DNA of 17,755 bases. Origin: Actinomycetota bacterium. Its GTDB lineage: Bacteria; Actinomycetota; Humimicrobiia; Humimicrobiales; Humimicrobiaceae. The stretch spans positions 1 to 17,755 of the forward strand of contig JAFGDA010000183.1 of assembly GCA_016932375.1 (NCBI GenBank), read 5' to 3'. The notes beneath the pieces are model-generated. The model was not told where the DNA came from, did not search any database, and saw only the letters and a program-made list of their open reading frames with translations. The translations under genes and the position numbers were made by a program. Shown here one piece after another: positions 1 to 5,842 of this stretch; the stretch's first letter is position 1, and the number at the start of each line of letters is the position of its first letter.

Positions 1-70
1 ATATGTATTTCCTGGTAATCTTAATTTCCCTCATCTGGTCCTTTTTCCTGCCGTCTTTTCTTTCAGCCAT
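1..70 (-). CDS. rph: Ribonuclease PH, N-terminal 23 codons (cut by window edge)
   Basis: Partial gene running off the left edge. RNase PH is a phosphorolytic 3'-5' exoribonuclease that trims tRNA precursors in the cytoplasm. The visible residues begin MAERKDGRKKDQMREIKI, matching the conserved RNase PH start (R-x-DGR-xx-DQ-R-x-x-x-I). The ATG is at 70-68, with a G-rich stretch (GGGGG) upstream. It lies 23 bp downstream of murI on the same strand, and murI-rph neighbours are common in bacteria. The identification rests on the N-terminus only, but the motif is distinctive. Confidence 0.85.
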   Translation of the reverse strand, partial: MAERKDGRKKDQMREIKITRKYI

Positions 71-93
71 GTTTAAAATTCCCCCATTTATTT

Positions 94-897
94 TTAAATA
101 TCCAATTTAACCCTGATAACTTTTTTCAGTTCCTTGCCAAGTACCATTTTGCCCAGTTTGAAGAAACTGCTTGAATTGCTCGTCTCATAGAATATCTTTT
201 TGGGTTCGACCTCCATACCTGCCTGGATATTCTTCTCTTTAAGGAGCCTTTTTACATCTTTTGCTGTCTCCGTTGCCGAACTGATAAGCTCGATACCGTC
301 CCCGCTGCATGAAGCTATCTGGTCCTTGATTATCGGGTAATGGGTGCAGCCCATTATCAGTACATCAATGTCTTCATTTACAATCGGCCTGAGATAACCT
401 CTTATTTCCTCAAGCAGGGCACTTCCGGAAAGGATTCCTTTTTCAACAAAATCTACAAGTTTTGGGGCTGCTACTGATAAGGTTCTTATGCCCGGGTCCA
501 GCCTGGCTATTTCAATCTCATACGCCCTGCTCCGGACAGTTCCACTTGTGGCTATCACCCCGATCCTTCTTTTTACCGTGCTTGAAACCGCTGTCCTTGC
601 CCCGGGCTCGATTACACCTATAACAGGGATATCATAATATTCCCTCAGGTCATTCAATGCCACTGAAGAACCGGTATTGCAGGCTATTACCAGCATCTTT
701 ATATCTTTTTCAAATAAAAACTTTGCAACCTCAAAAATATATCCCTTTACTTCATCCAGGTCCTTTGGCCCATAAGGAAACCTTGCAGTATCGCCAAAAT
801 AAATCGTGCTTTCACAGGGATTTTCCCTTATTATTTCCTTTAAAACGGTGAGACCACCTACTCCTGAGTCAAATACCCCTATTGCCCTGTTATCCAA
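94..897 (-). CDS. murI: Glutamate racemase
   Basis: Converts L-glutamate to D-glutamate for peptidoglycan in the cytoplasm by a cofactor-independent two-base mechanism. The 267-aa product has normal family length. It opens with IGVFDSGVGGLTVLKEI (Asp10 and Ser11 region), has the first catalytic Cys73 in VIACNTGSS and the second Cys184 in IMGCTHYP. The start is TTG (895-897), chosen because the conserved N-terminus begins only four codons later. Its ribosome site is poor. It is the promoter-proximal gene of a murI-rph pair and is separated from the decayed sugar genes upstream by about 125 bp. Its presence implies a peptidoglycan wall. Confidence 0.96.
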   Translation of the reverse strand: MDNRAIGVFDSGVGGLTVLKEIIRENPCESTIYFGDTARFPYGPKDLDEVKGYIFEVAKFLFEKDIKMLVIACNTGSSVALNDLREYYDIPVIGVIEPGARTAVSSTVKRRIGVIATSGTVRSRAYEIEIARLDPGIRTLSVAAPKLVDFVEKGILSGSALLEEIRGYLRPIVNEDIDVLIMGCTHYPIIKDQIASCSGDGIELISSATETAKDVKRLLKEKNIQAGMEVEPKKIFYETSNSSSFFKLGKMVLGKELKKVIRVKLDI

Positions 898-920
898 ATA
901 AGTATCTTTCTAGTCCTGTT

Positions 921-950
921 ATATTATGCCGCAACATACCGGATTTCCAA
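921..950 (-). promoter_or_regulatory. Possible sigma-70 promoter for murI-rph
   Basis: On the minus strand TTGGAA (950-945) is followed by CATAAT (928-923) at 16 bp spacing, or by TAATAT (926-921) at 18 bp. Either would start transcription a short way before the TTG codon at 897. The gap from the decayed genes upstream makes a promoter here expected. This was judged by eye only. Confidence 0.35.
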
Positions 951-1022
951 CAAAAATATCCCGGGTGATTATTACGGTAAAGAAAAAGCAATCCAGCGCC
1001 GGAAAAATGTTAAAATTACCGC

Positions 1023-1217
1023 TTATGCCCTGCCGGTTAAACTATTATATAATTTAAATTCCAATACCGATCGAATCAAACTCTTTGCTTCCAGCCAACC
1101 GGTTAGACTATTATATAATTTAAATCGTGAAAATAAAAAGACGTAAACTTTCAATATTTCAATAAAACTATCCTTTAAATCTATCGCTACCTCATCACAC
1201 CCTATAGCTACTTTCAT
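1023..1217 (-). pseudogene. rpiB: RpiB/LacAB-type sugar-phosphate isomerase, truncated remnant
   Basis: The first 23 residues, MKVAIGCDEVAIDLKDSFIE plus ILK, match the start of the RpiB family (ribose/tetrulose-phosphate isomerases, normally about 150 aa; pattern MKIAIG-C/S-D-x-A-x-x-LK). Homology stops near 1149. The rest of the 64-codon frame is the 27-bp repeats and spacer sequence, and no active-site region is left. A strong Shine-Dalgarno (GAGGAG, six bases before ATG 1217) remains, so the start may still be translated. It follows a dehydrogenase remnant, the epimerase gene and dhaKL, consistent with an original tetrulose-phosphate isomerase. The family call is strong for such a short stretch; the substrate is inferred from context. 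Confidence 0.7.
1033..1125. repeat. Two 27-bp direct repeats 66 bp apart
   Basis: A 27-bp sequence, CCGGTTARACTATTATATAA followed by TTTAAAT, occurs at 1033-1059 and 1099-1125 with one mismatch (A/G). The unrelated spacer between them is 39 bp. Read on the minus strand, both copies encode FKLYNSLTG in the same frame. The repeats start where homology of the upstream rpiB remnant ends, so they may mark the deletion that destroyed it. There are only two copies and no cas gene, so a CRISPR array is not supported. Confidence 0.7.
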
Positions 1218-1423
1218 CTAATTCTCCTCTTTTATCTTTTCATATCTGCTTACATCTATCTTATAATTACCAGAGCCGGGAATATTCACCTATAAAAATT
1301 GTATATCCATACCCAGATACCTGCAGTTTTTATTCTTATAAGTATTTCATTTTATTCCAGCATCAAAATATCCATATCCACAGCCTGGATTTTTTCTTTG
1401 CCGATTATTTTATTTACTTCCAT
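1218..1423 (-). pseudogene. Zinc-dependent alcohol dehydrogenase (MDR) N-terminal remnant
   Basis: Translation from ATG 1423 reads MEVNKIIGKEKIQAVDMDIL MLE, then stop TAA (1354-1352), then in the same frame NEILIRIKTAGI (1351-1316). After a one-base loss the next frame reads GMDIQF. Together this is the start of medium-chain zinc dehydrogenases (x-x-EVLIRVKAAGICG-x-D-I-H-F), with the zinc Cys codon (TG-GGT) broken by the frameshift. A second stop (TAG, 1292-1290) follows, then 23 codons ending KIDVSRYEKIKEEN at TAG 1220-1218, directly against the rpiB start. That tail may be the old C-terminus after a large internal deletion. A polyol dehydrogenase fits the neighbouring tetrulose kinase genes. 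Confidence 0.65.
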
Positions 1424-1465
1424 AATTTCCTGATAATAATCTTATACCTGTATTAATAAGACTGG

Positions 1466-2320
1466 CTATAAATTTTTTTCTATCTCTTTCAGGTTTTTCA
1501 GTCCCCTTACTGCAAGTTCCTCACCAGTTTCAGCAAATTTCCTCCATATGGCACACATGCCATTAAGCTCCTCGAAACCGGGGTCAAATGATTCTATTAC
1601 AAGCGGACCAGTATAATTAATATTCTTAAGGGCGGTAAAGAACTCCTTCCAGGGAACAAGTCCGGTGCCTGGTATTCCCCGGTTTGACTCGCATACATGT
1701 ACATAACCCAGATAGTCTTTCCCGCAAACTTTTACTGCATCGCTAAAACTGAGCTCTTCCCTTATCATATGAAAGCTGTCAAGGTGTACCTTTACATTTC
1801 CAGTACCCACATCCCTGCAGTATGCCACTGCATCCTCCGCTATATTTAAGAAATGTGTCTCAAACCTATTTACTGGTTCAACTGCTATTACAAGATCCCC
1901 TCTATCCCTGGCATATGCGGCAGCTTCTTTCATTGATTCAACTGACCATTTCCATTCATCCAGTGTCCTTGGCTTTCCGGTAAGGTATCCCCAGGCTGCA
2001 TAGTTTACCCCTCCGAGTATTCCCGAGCCTATTTCTATGTTTATATCCACTAGCTTTTTTAAAGATTTTACTCCATTTTTCCTTACTGAAGCATCAGGAC
2101 TTACAAGATTTGTATCTTTACTTAAAGTAGTGGAGGTAACAACTTCAATTCCTACTTTATCTATTTTTTCTTTTACCTTTTCCGTAGGGAACTTCTCAGG
2201 ATGAGCTATAGCTATATCCAGCACTTCAAAGCCCAGTTCTTTTGCCCTGTCTATCAGGTCGAGATCTTTTTCTGAGAAGTCTTCTGACCATATAAATGTA
2301 TCAACACCAAATTTAAACAT
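1466..2320 (-). CDS. Ketose 3-epimerase-like TIM-barrel isomerase
   Basis: Product of 284 aa in the xylose-isomerase-like/AP-endonuclease-2 barrel superfamily, closest in pattern to D-tagatose/D-allulose 3-epimerases, which are Mn/Co-dependent cytoplasmic enzymes. The four metal ligands are visible: Glu148 (AVEPVNRFET), Asp181 (VHLDSFHM), His208 (GYVHVCESNRGIPG) and Glu243 (VIESFDPG). Their spacing nearly equals that of the Pseudomonas enzyme (152/185/211/246). ATG 2320 is preferred over an in-frame GTG at 2326, because AAGGAG then lies five bases upstream; the GTG overlaps that site. The gene follows the dhaL stop (TGA 2325-2323) with almost no gap, so coupled translation is likely. In this operon it may interconvert tetruloses or tetrulose phosphates; the exact substrate is unknown. 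Confidence 0.85.
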   Translation of the reverse strand: MFKFGVDTFIWSEDFSEKDLDLIDRAKELGFEVLDIAIAHPEKFPTEKVKEKIDKVGIEVVTSTTLSKDTNLVSPDASVRKNGVKSLKKLVDINIEIGSGILGGVNYAAWGYLTGKPRTLDEWKWSVESMKEAAAYARDRGDLVIAVEPVNRFETHFLNIAEDAVAYCRDVGTGNVKVHLDSFHMIREELSFSDAVKVCGKDYLGYVHVCESNRGIPGTGLVPWKEFFTALKNINYTGPLVIESFDPGFEELNGMCAIWRKFAETGEELAVRGLKNLKEIEKNL

Positions 2321-2322
2321 TT

Positions 2323-2961
2323 TCACTCCTTCAGGTCTTTTATGGAATTATAGAATGATTCAAGTATCAGGTAACTTGATGCAGCCCCTACATCTATATG
2401 TCCCCTTGATCTTTCAAAGAGCCTCGATGAGCGGCCTACCCTGCTTACCATATCCTTTGTGGACATCATGCCTTCCTCTGCCTTGGTAAGGGCAGATTTA
2501 AAAGATTCCTTCATTTCTGATGTCTTTATCTCCCGGCTGTACTTATCAACAAAGGGCTCCAGGGTATCTACCATGGTTTTATCACCAACTTCAGCTCCGC
2601 CAAGTTCTTTTATAGAGTTAAGAAGTGAGGAAAACAGGATATATATGCCGTCCTTATCCAGATATTCCCTTCCGTTTAAGGCAGTACCTGCTTTAACGAA
2701 CCCTCCTCCATATAGGGGTCCCATAGCTCCCCCTATCTCGTTTAGAAGCACTTTTCCGGAAAGGATAAGCATCTGTCCTATATTATCTCCCCTATAGCCC
2801 TGAAGGTCTTTTTTTATCTTCCTGAACCCCTTAGCCATGTTTACTCCGTGATCCCCGTCACCTATTTTGGAATCAAGGTCTGTTAGGAATTCCACATTTT
2901 TTTCTATTGCACCTGATATTTTTATCATTATATCCTTAAACTTTTTTGAAGATATCTTCAT
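2323..2961 (-). CDS. dhaL: Dihydroxyacetone/tetrulose kinase nucleotide-binding subunit DhaL
   Basis: The 212-aa DAK2 domain is of normal length. It carries the Mg-nucleotide loop DLDSKIGDGDHG with Asp30, Asp35 and Asp37 at the same positions as in E. coli DhaL. It also has GGAMGPLYGGG and GDKTMVDTLEPF further on. DhaL holds the ADP/ATP that phosphorylates the ketose bound to DhaK. The start ATG 2961 has GGGAG five to six bases upstream and follows the dhaK stop by about 10 bp. No DhaM phosphotransferase gene is visible, so this pair either uses ATP directly, as tetrulose kinases of this family do, or depends on a PTS component elsewhere. Confidence 0.93.
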   Translation of the reverse strand: MKISSKKFKDIMIKISGAIEKNVEFLTDLDSKIGDGDHGVNMAKGFRKIKKDLQGYRGDNIGQMLILSGKVLLNEIGGAMGPLYGGGFVKAGTALNGREYLDKDGIYILFSSLLNSIKELGGAEVGDKTMVDTLEPFVDKYSREIKTSEMKESFKSALTKAEEGMMSTKDMVSRVGRSSRLFERSRGHIDVGAASSYLILESFYNSIKDLKE

Positions 2962-2970
2962 GGTAACTCC

Positions 2971-3981
2971 CTAACTACTAAGATCAAATTGTTTAAACAT
3001 AGGTGCATCCGCCCTCGAGAGGATGAGTTTCTCCAGGGTATCATCAAGTTTCGTAAGGGTTATGGAAAAGCCCGCCATCTCAAGTGACGTAAAGTACTCA
3101 CCTACATAGGTGATGGCGGTGTTTACCCTGTAGCCTGCAAGTATTTCTGCAACTTTCCTGTTTACTATATAGAGTTCCTGGTAAGCCGTAGCGCCAAGTC
3201 CGTTTACAAGCACGCTTACCCTGTCACCAGCTTTGAATGTAAGGTCGGAAAATATTCTTTCCATGATCTCTTCTACTATGCTGTCTGCGGGCTTCATTTT
3301 CTCTTTGGCTATTCCCGGTTCACCATGGTGTCCCACCCCTATCTCCATCTCATCTTCTGAAAGCTCAAAGCTTTTCTTTCCTGTAGCCGGTATTACGGGA
3401 GGATATGTTCCCACCCCCATTGAACGGGTATTAAATACAGCCTGGTCCGTTATCTCTTTTACCTGGGAGAGTTCCATACCAGCCTCTGCAGCAGCTCCCC
3501 CTATTTTCCACATGATTACCTCACCTGCTATTGCTCTTCTTTTCTTTATATCAACTGCTGGAGCTGAGGCAATATCATCATAAGCAACTACTTCTTCTAT
3601 GGCTATTCCATCTGCCTCAGACAGGGTCTTTGCCAGCCTGAAGTTCATAGTATCTCCCGAGAAGTTACCATAGAGGTATATTGCACCTTTACCCATATCA
3701 AGCTCTTTTGTAGCTTTGTATATCCAGTCTGCCGGGGGCGCAGCAAATATCTCACCTGCTGCTACCCCATCCACAAGGCCTTCACCTATATAACCAATAA
3801 ATGCAGGTTTATGTCCTGAGCCTCCCCCTGTTATTACGGCAACTTTAGGTTTTTCCGGTTTTCTTTTCCTGACCAGTACCCTTGCATCTTTAAGTTTTCT
3901 CACATATTCAGGGTAGGCAGCAAGATATCCTTCTATGGACTGGTCCACTACAATATCGGGATCATTAATGTATTTTTTCAT
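2971..3981 (-). CDS. dhaK: Dihydroxyacetone/tetrulose kinase substrate-binding subunit DhaK
   Basis: The 336-aa DAK1 domain protein binds a ketose covalently as a hemiaminal and presents it to DhaL. Seen motifs are GGGSGHKP (His57), YGNFSGDTMNF (Asp110) and EIGVGHHGEPG (His219). These equal E. coli His56, Asp109 and His218 with an offset of one. Differences from the classic enzyme are Lys instead of Glu after His57, an extra His218, and NGLGAT instead of NGLGGT. ATG 3981 has a strong AAGGAG site. It is the first intact gene of a run dhaK-dhaL-epimerase-(dehydrogenase remnant)-(rpiB remnant). With those neighbours an erythrulose-type substrate is more likely than dihydroxyacetone; that is inference. 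Confidence 0.92.
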   Translation of the reverse strand: MKKYINDPDIVVDQSIEGYLAAYPEYVRKLKDARVLVRKRKPEKPKVAVITGGGSGHKPAFIGYIGEGLVDGVAAGEIFAAPPADWIYKATKELDMGKGAIYLYGNFSGDTMNFRLAKTLSEADGIAIEEVVAYDDIASAPAVDIKKRRAIAGEVIMWKIGGAAAEAGMELSQVKEITDQAVFNTRSMGVGTYPPVIPATGKKSFELSEDEMEIGVGHHGEPGIAKEKMKPADSIVEEIMERIFSDLTFKAGDRVSVLVNGLGATAYQELYIVNRKVAEILAGYRVNTAITYVGEYFTSLEMAGFSITLTKLDDTLEKLILSRADAPMFKQFDLSS

Positions 3982-4008
3982 TTAATCTCCTTAAGGAATA
4001 TATTTTCT

Positions 4009-4090
4009 TTATATAGTATCTGTTCTTCCCAGAAGATAATCCCTTATCATTGTCATGTCAGGATCTACTGCTTCCAGGATTAGGCCATCC
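4009..4090 (-). pseudogene. C-terminal tail of an unrecognised gene cut by the IS remnant
   Basis: An open frame enters from the IS edge and reads DGLILEAVDPDMTMIRDYLL GRTDTI before stop TAA 4011-4009, 27 bp before the dhaK ATG. The sequence looks like real coding DNA and sits where the preceding operon gene should end. The rest of the gene is not found on the other side of the IS remnant. I do not recognise the family. Loss of its upstream part means the original promoter of the dhaK operon may also have been displaced. Confidence 0.5.
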
Positions 4091-4123
4091 GAGGGTTCCC
4101 CAAAAAATGATCCAGCCAAAATG

Positions 4124-4603
4124 TTAGTAATCCGGCCTATTTGACCCTATGGACAATTGTCCAGCAAACTCAGCTGGAGTCATATTATCAAGTGAACTAT
4201 GAGGCCTGAACTCGTTATAGTCCACTCTCCAAGCCTCCAATTTGTCTTGTGCATCCTCAATTGAGAGGAACCAGTTTGTATTTAGGCACTCATCTCTTAG
4301 ACTACCATTAAACGACTCAATAAAGGCATTGTCAACTGGTTTCCCAGGATGGGAAAATTCAAGCTTAATGTTATTTAGATAACTCCAGTTATCAAGTGCT
4401 TTCGATACGAATTCCGGGCCATAGTACACCCTTATCCTTTCAGGCAGCCCCCTGCGGGATCTTTTCATCCCTTTTGGCTATATAGCGCTGGGTAGCCCTA
4501 CAGAATTTTATCACCCTGCAACACCAGCGCTCACTTATTTGATAATGGGCCTGCAACCAATTAATAATTTCACGTTTGGCAGCAGGCCTTAAAACTTTTT
4601 TGA
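4124..4603 (-). pseudogene. IS3-family transposase OrfB, internally deleted
   Basis: The front part, entered from orfA by a -1 shift, reads KKVLRPAAKREIINWLQAHY and continues QISERWCCRVIKFCRATQRY, typical of IS407-type OrfB. It ends at TGA 4442-4440. The back part is in another frame (4468-4124) and holds the rve integrase C-terminus: GLPERIRVYYGPEFVSKAL, NAFIESFNGSLRDECL and FRPHSSLDNMTPAEFAG. Roughly 130 codons containing the first catalytic Asp are missing at the junction. The second catalytic Asp of the usual VDNGPEF is Tyr here (VYYGPEF). Only the Glu in FIESFNG remains, so the enzyme is dead. Confidence 0.9.
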
Positions 4604-4813
4604 CAGCACATCCTGGAGCATCTGCTTGTCCAGCCTTAAGTCTGCCACAAGCTTTTTTAGCTGGCGGTTTTCCTCCTCAAGCTTCCTTAGCTTCCTTAAG
4701 TCACTGGGCAGCATCCCAGCATACTTTTTCTTCCAGCGGTAGAATGTCTGCTCGGTTATACCCATCTTACGGATTACCTCCTTTACCGGGGTACCGGTAT
4801 CAGCTTGCTTCAA
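4589..4813 (-). pseudogene. IS3-family OrfA, N-terminally truncated
   Basis: The 74 codons encode the helix-turn-helix half of the transposase: PVKEVIRKMGITEQTFYRWK, then a leucine-zipper-like stretch (LRKLEEENRQLKKLVADLRL) and DVLSKKF before TAA 4591-4589. The usual opening of about 13 residues (the FTEEQI region) is missing. The frame is closed upstream by TGA after a T-run, so the TTG at 4813 is only the first possible start. It continues into orfB through the A6G slip site. Confidence 0.85.
4595..4601 (-). other. Programmed -1 frameshift site A AAA AAG
   Basis: The heptamer AAAAAAG lies in the last codons of orfA (TCA AAA AAG TTT TAA). A -1 slip turns KKF-stop into KKVLRPAAK, the start of OrfB. 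This is the classic way IS3-family elements make the OrfAB fusion. It is a relic here because both frames are broken. Confidence 0.75.
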
Positions 4814-5029
4814 AAAAAAGCCACACTGTCAAGGAAATAACGTCAATTTCGCTCCTTAGGAATATGGATAATAAAAAAGCTTCAAGGGCACAAAAGACTG
4901 TCCTAAAAAATTACACCAGAAATAAATTGTTAACTACAGAATATAAAAGTCAGAAAAGTTTGAGATATGAGGCAGAAAAAGATGTAAACAAGGTTTTTTA
5001 TTGTTTCCTTATGTTTATTCTAAAGCAGG
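4814..5029. other. Gene-free stretch between IS remnant and phosphoesterase gene
   Basis: About 216 bp, strongly AT-rich on both strands, with no convincing coding or RNA signal. A plus-strand frame from 4863 runs into the 3' end of the next gene but has no recognisable product and only a badly spaced AGGA before its ATG. The stretch is probably debris from the event that removed the right end of the IS. Confidence 0.4.
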
Positions 5030-5533
5030 CTAATGTGAGTTTTCCTGTTTCTCCCCGGGAGCAATAAGGAACGATTCGTCTGCCTTTCCTGCAAATTCGT
5101 CATTCTTTTTTATAAGAAGCCAGTCATCCGGCGATGCTTTCTTCAACCTGATAAGGGCAAACTCCCCTTTTAGTTTTTTCCCATTAAGGATAAAAGTCAG
5201 GTGCCCCTTTTCCAGTCCTTTTTTAAGTATTAAAGAACTACTTTCCTTATCTTCAGCCTCACGAGCATGATATGTACCATAATCCCATATATATACTTTC
5301 CCGGCTCCATAATTTCCTTCAGGTATTACTCCTTCAAAATCATTGTAATCAAGCGGGTGGTCCTCGACCATGACCGCAAGCCTTTTATCTTTCGGGTCTA
5401 TTGAGGGACCTTTTGGAACAGCCCAGCTTTTAAGGATCCCGTCAAGCTCAAGCCTGAAGTCGAAATGAAGCCGGGATGCAAAATGCTTATGCACAACGAA
5501 TTTAAGTTGATTACCCAGTTTTTCCTTATTCAA
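5030..5533 (-). CDS. Stand-alone LigD-type DNA 3'-phosphoesterase
   Basis: The 167-aa protein is a single 3'-phosphoesterase domain, as found at the N-terminus of bacterial LigD. It trims 3'-phosphates and 3'-ribonucleotides at DNA ends for end joining. It reads FVVHKHFASRLHFDFRLELD, then KSWAVPKGPS, VEDHPLDYNDFEG and IPEGNYGAGKVYIWD. His17, His23, Asp25, Arg27 and His59 correspond, with constant offset, to Pseudomonas LigD His42, His48, Asp50, Arg52 and His84. All active-site residues are therefore kept. The start is TTG 5533 with AGGAAGG a few bases upstream. No ligase, polymerase or Ku gene is adjacent; TATAAT at 5581-5576 could be its -10 box. Confidence 0.93.
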   Translation of the reverse strand: MNKEKLGNQLKFVVHKHFASRLHFDFRLELDGILKSWAVPKGPSIDPKDKRLAVMVEDHPLDYNDFEGVIPEGNYGAGKVYIWDYGTYHAREAEDKESSSLILKKGLEKGHLTFILNGKKLKGEFALIRLKKASPDDWLLIKKNDEFAGKADESFLIAPGEKQENSH

Positions 5534-5725
5534 AACGCCCTTCCTGGCCTGGTTAAAAATACCTTTACCTGTTTAATTATATAATAAGGTACAATTTTTA
5601 CCCAGGCACAAAATGCGCCGGTGTATAAAAGAAATTATTATTGAATTTGACTGGAATGTTTAAATGCTGTTAATTCCAGGTATTGTACATTTTATGTAAA
5701 CTGCTGAATAAATAATATTAAAGTG

Positions 5726-5797
5726 CTATTTCCCTAAAAGCCTGCCAGCAGGCTTTTTGAATTCAATAGCTGCGATAACCCGTTCCTTTTTAGTCAT
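5726..5797 (-). pseudogene. N-terminal remnant of a UroD-superfamily gene
   Basis: A 23-codon frame from ATG 5797 starts MTKKERVIAAIEFKKP, the standard opening of uroporphyrinogen-decarboxylase-like proteins (MT-x-RERV-x-x-A-x-x-x-x-x-PD-R-V-P). It then runs AGRLLGK to TAG 5728-5726. Homology ends at the Pro, exactly where the hairpin begins. It lies 45 bp downstream of the glycosidase gene on the same strand, so a UroD-type gene probably once closed this operon. An intact family member is present at 11600-12781. Confidence 0.55.
5736..5758. terminator. Hairpin with A/T flanks, probable bidirectional terminator
   Basis: AAAAGCCTG-CCAG-CAGGCTTTT forms a perfect 9-bp stem with a four-base loop. 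It is followed by TTTTT on the plus strand and by TTTTA on the minus strand. It lies about 85 bp past the glycosidase stop codon, so it most likely ends the ABC/glycosidase transcript. The short T-run on the minus strand makes it a moderate terminator. Confidence 0.6.
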
Positions 5798-5842
5798 TTT
5801 TGGTCCAATCATTCTTTATACAGGTATGGTAATGGACTTATA

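Larger units (their letters stand above)
4092..4813 (-). mobile_element. Decayed IS3-family element (IS407-like)
   Basis: Contains orfA and orfB remnants in the normal order and relative frames of an IS3-family element. The left edge is placed near 4092, where the minus strand reads CTAACATTTTGGCTGGATCA then TTTTTTGGGGAACCC after the orfB stop. This resembles the usual terminal region of this group. The right end is missing: homology of orfA stops in a run of eight T at about 4812-4819, and no matching inverted repeat is visible beyond it. About 0.7 kb remains, against roughly 1.2 kb expected. It cannot transpose by itself, and its boundaries are approximate. Confidence 0.85.
5534..5842. other. 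309-bp intergenic region with a UroD remnant and a hairpin
   Basis: Between the phosphoesterase and glycosidase genes. It holds a possible -10 box (TATAAT, minus strand 5581-5576) for the phosphoesterase, a strong hairpin at 5736-5758, and the first codons of a UroD-type gene at 5726-5797. The part 5600-5725 is AT-rich and shows nothing I can name. Confidence 0.5.

Noticed and set aside
1033..1125. CRISPR array candidate from two repeats with a 39-bp spacer
   Set aside because: Only two copies, no flanking degenerate repeats, no leader and no cas genes; the repeats coincide with a gene-decay point.
4890..4925. GACTGTCCTAAAAAATTACA resembling an end of an IS256-type element
   Set aside because: No partner inverted repeat and no transposase fragment nearby; the likeness is too short to support a call.
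4863..5067. Plus-strand reading frame starting MDNKKASRAQKTVLKNY
   Set aside because: No recognisable family, a Shine-Dalgarno too close to the ATG, and convergent overlap with the phosphoesterase gene end; the composition is explained by AT-rich DNA.
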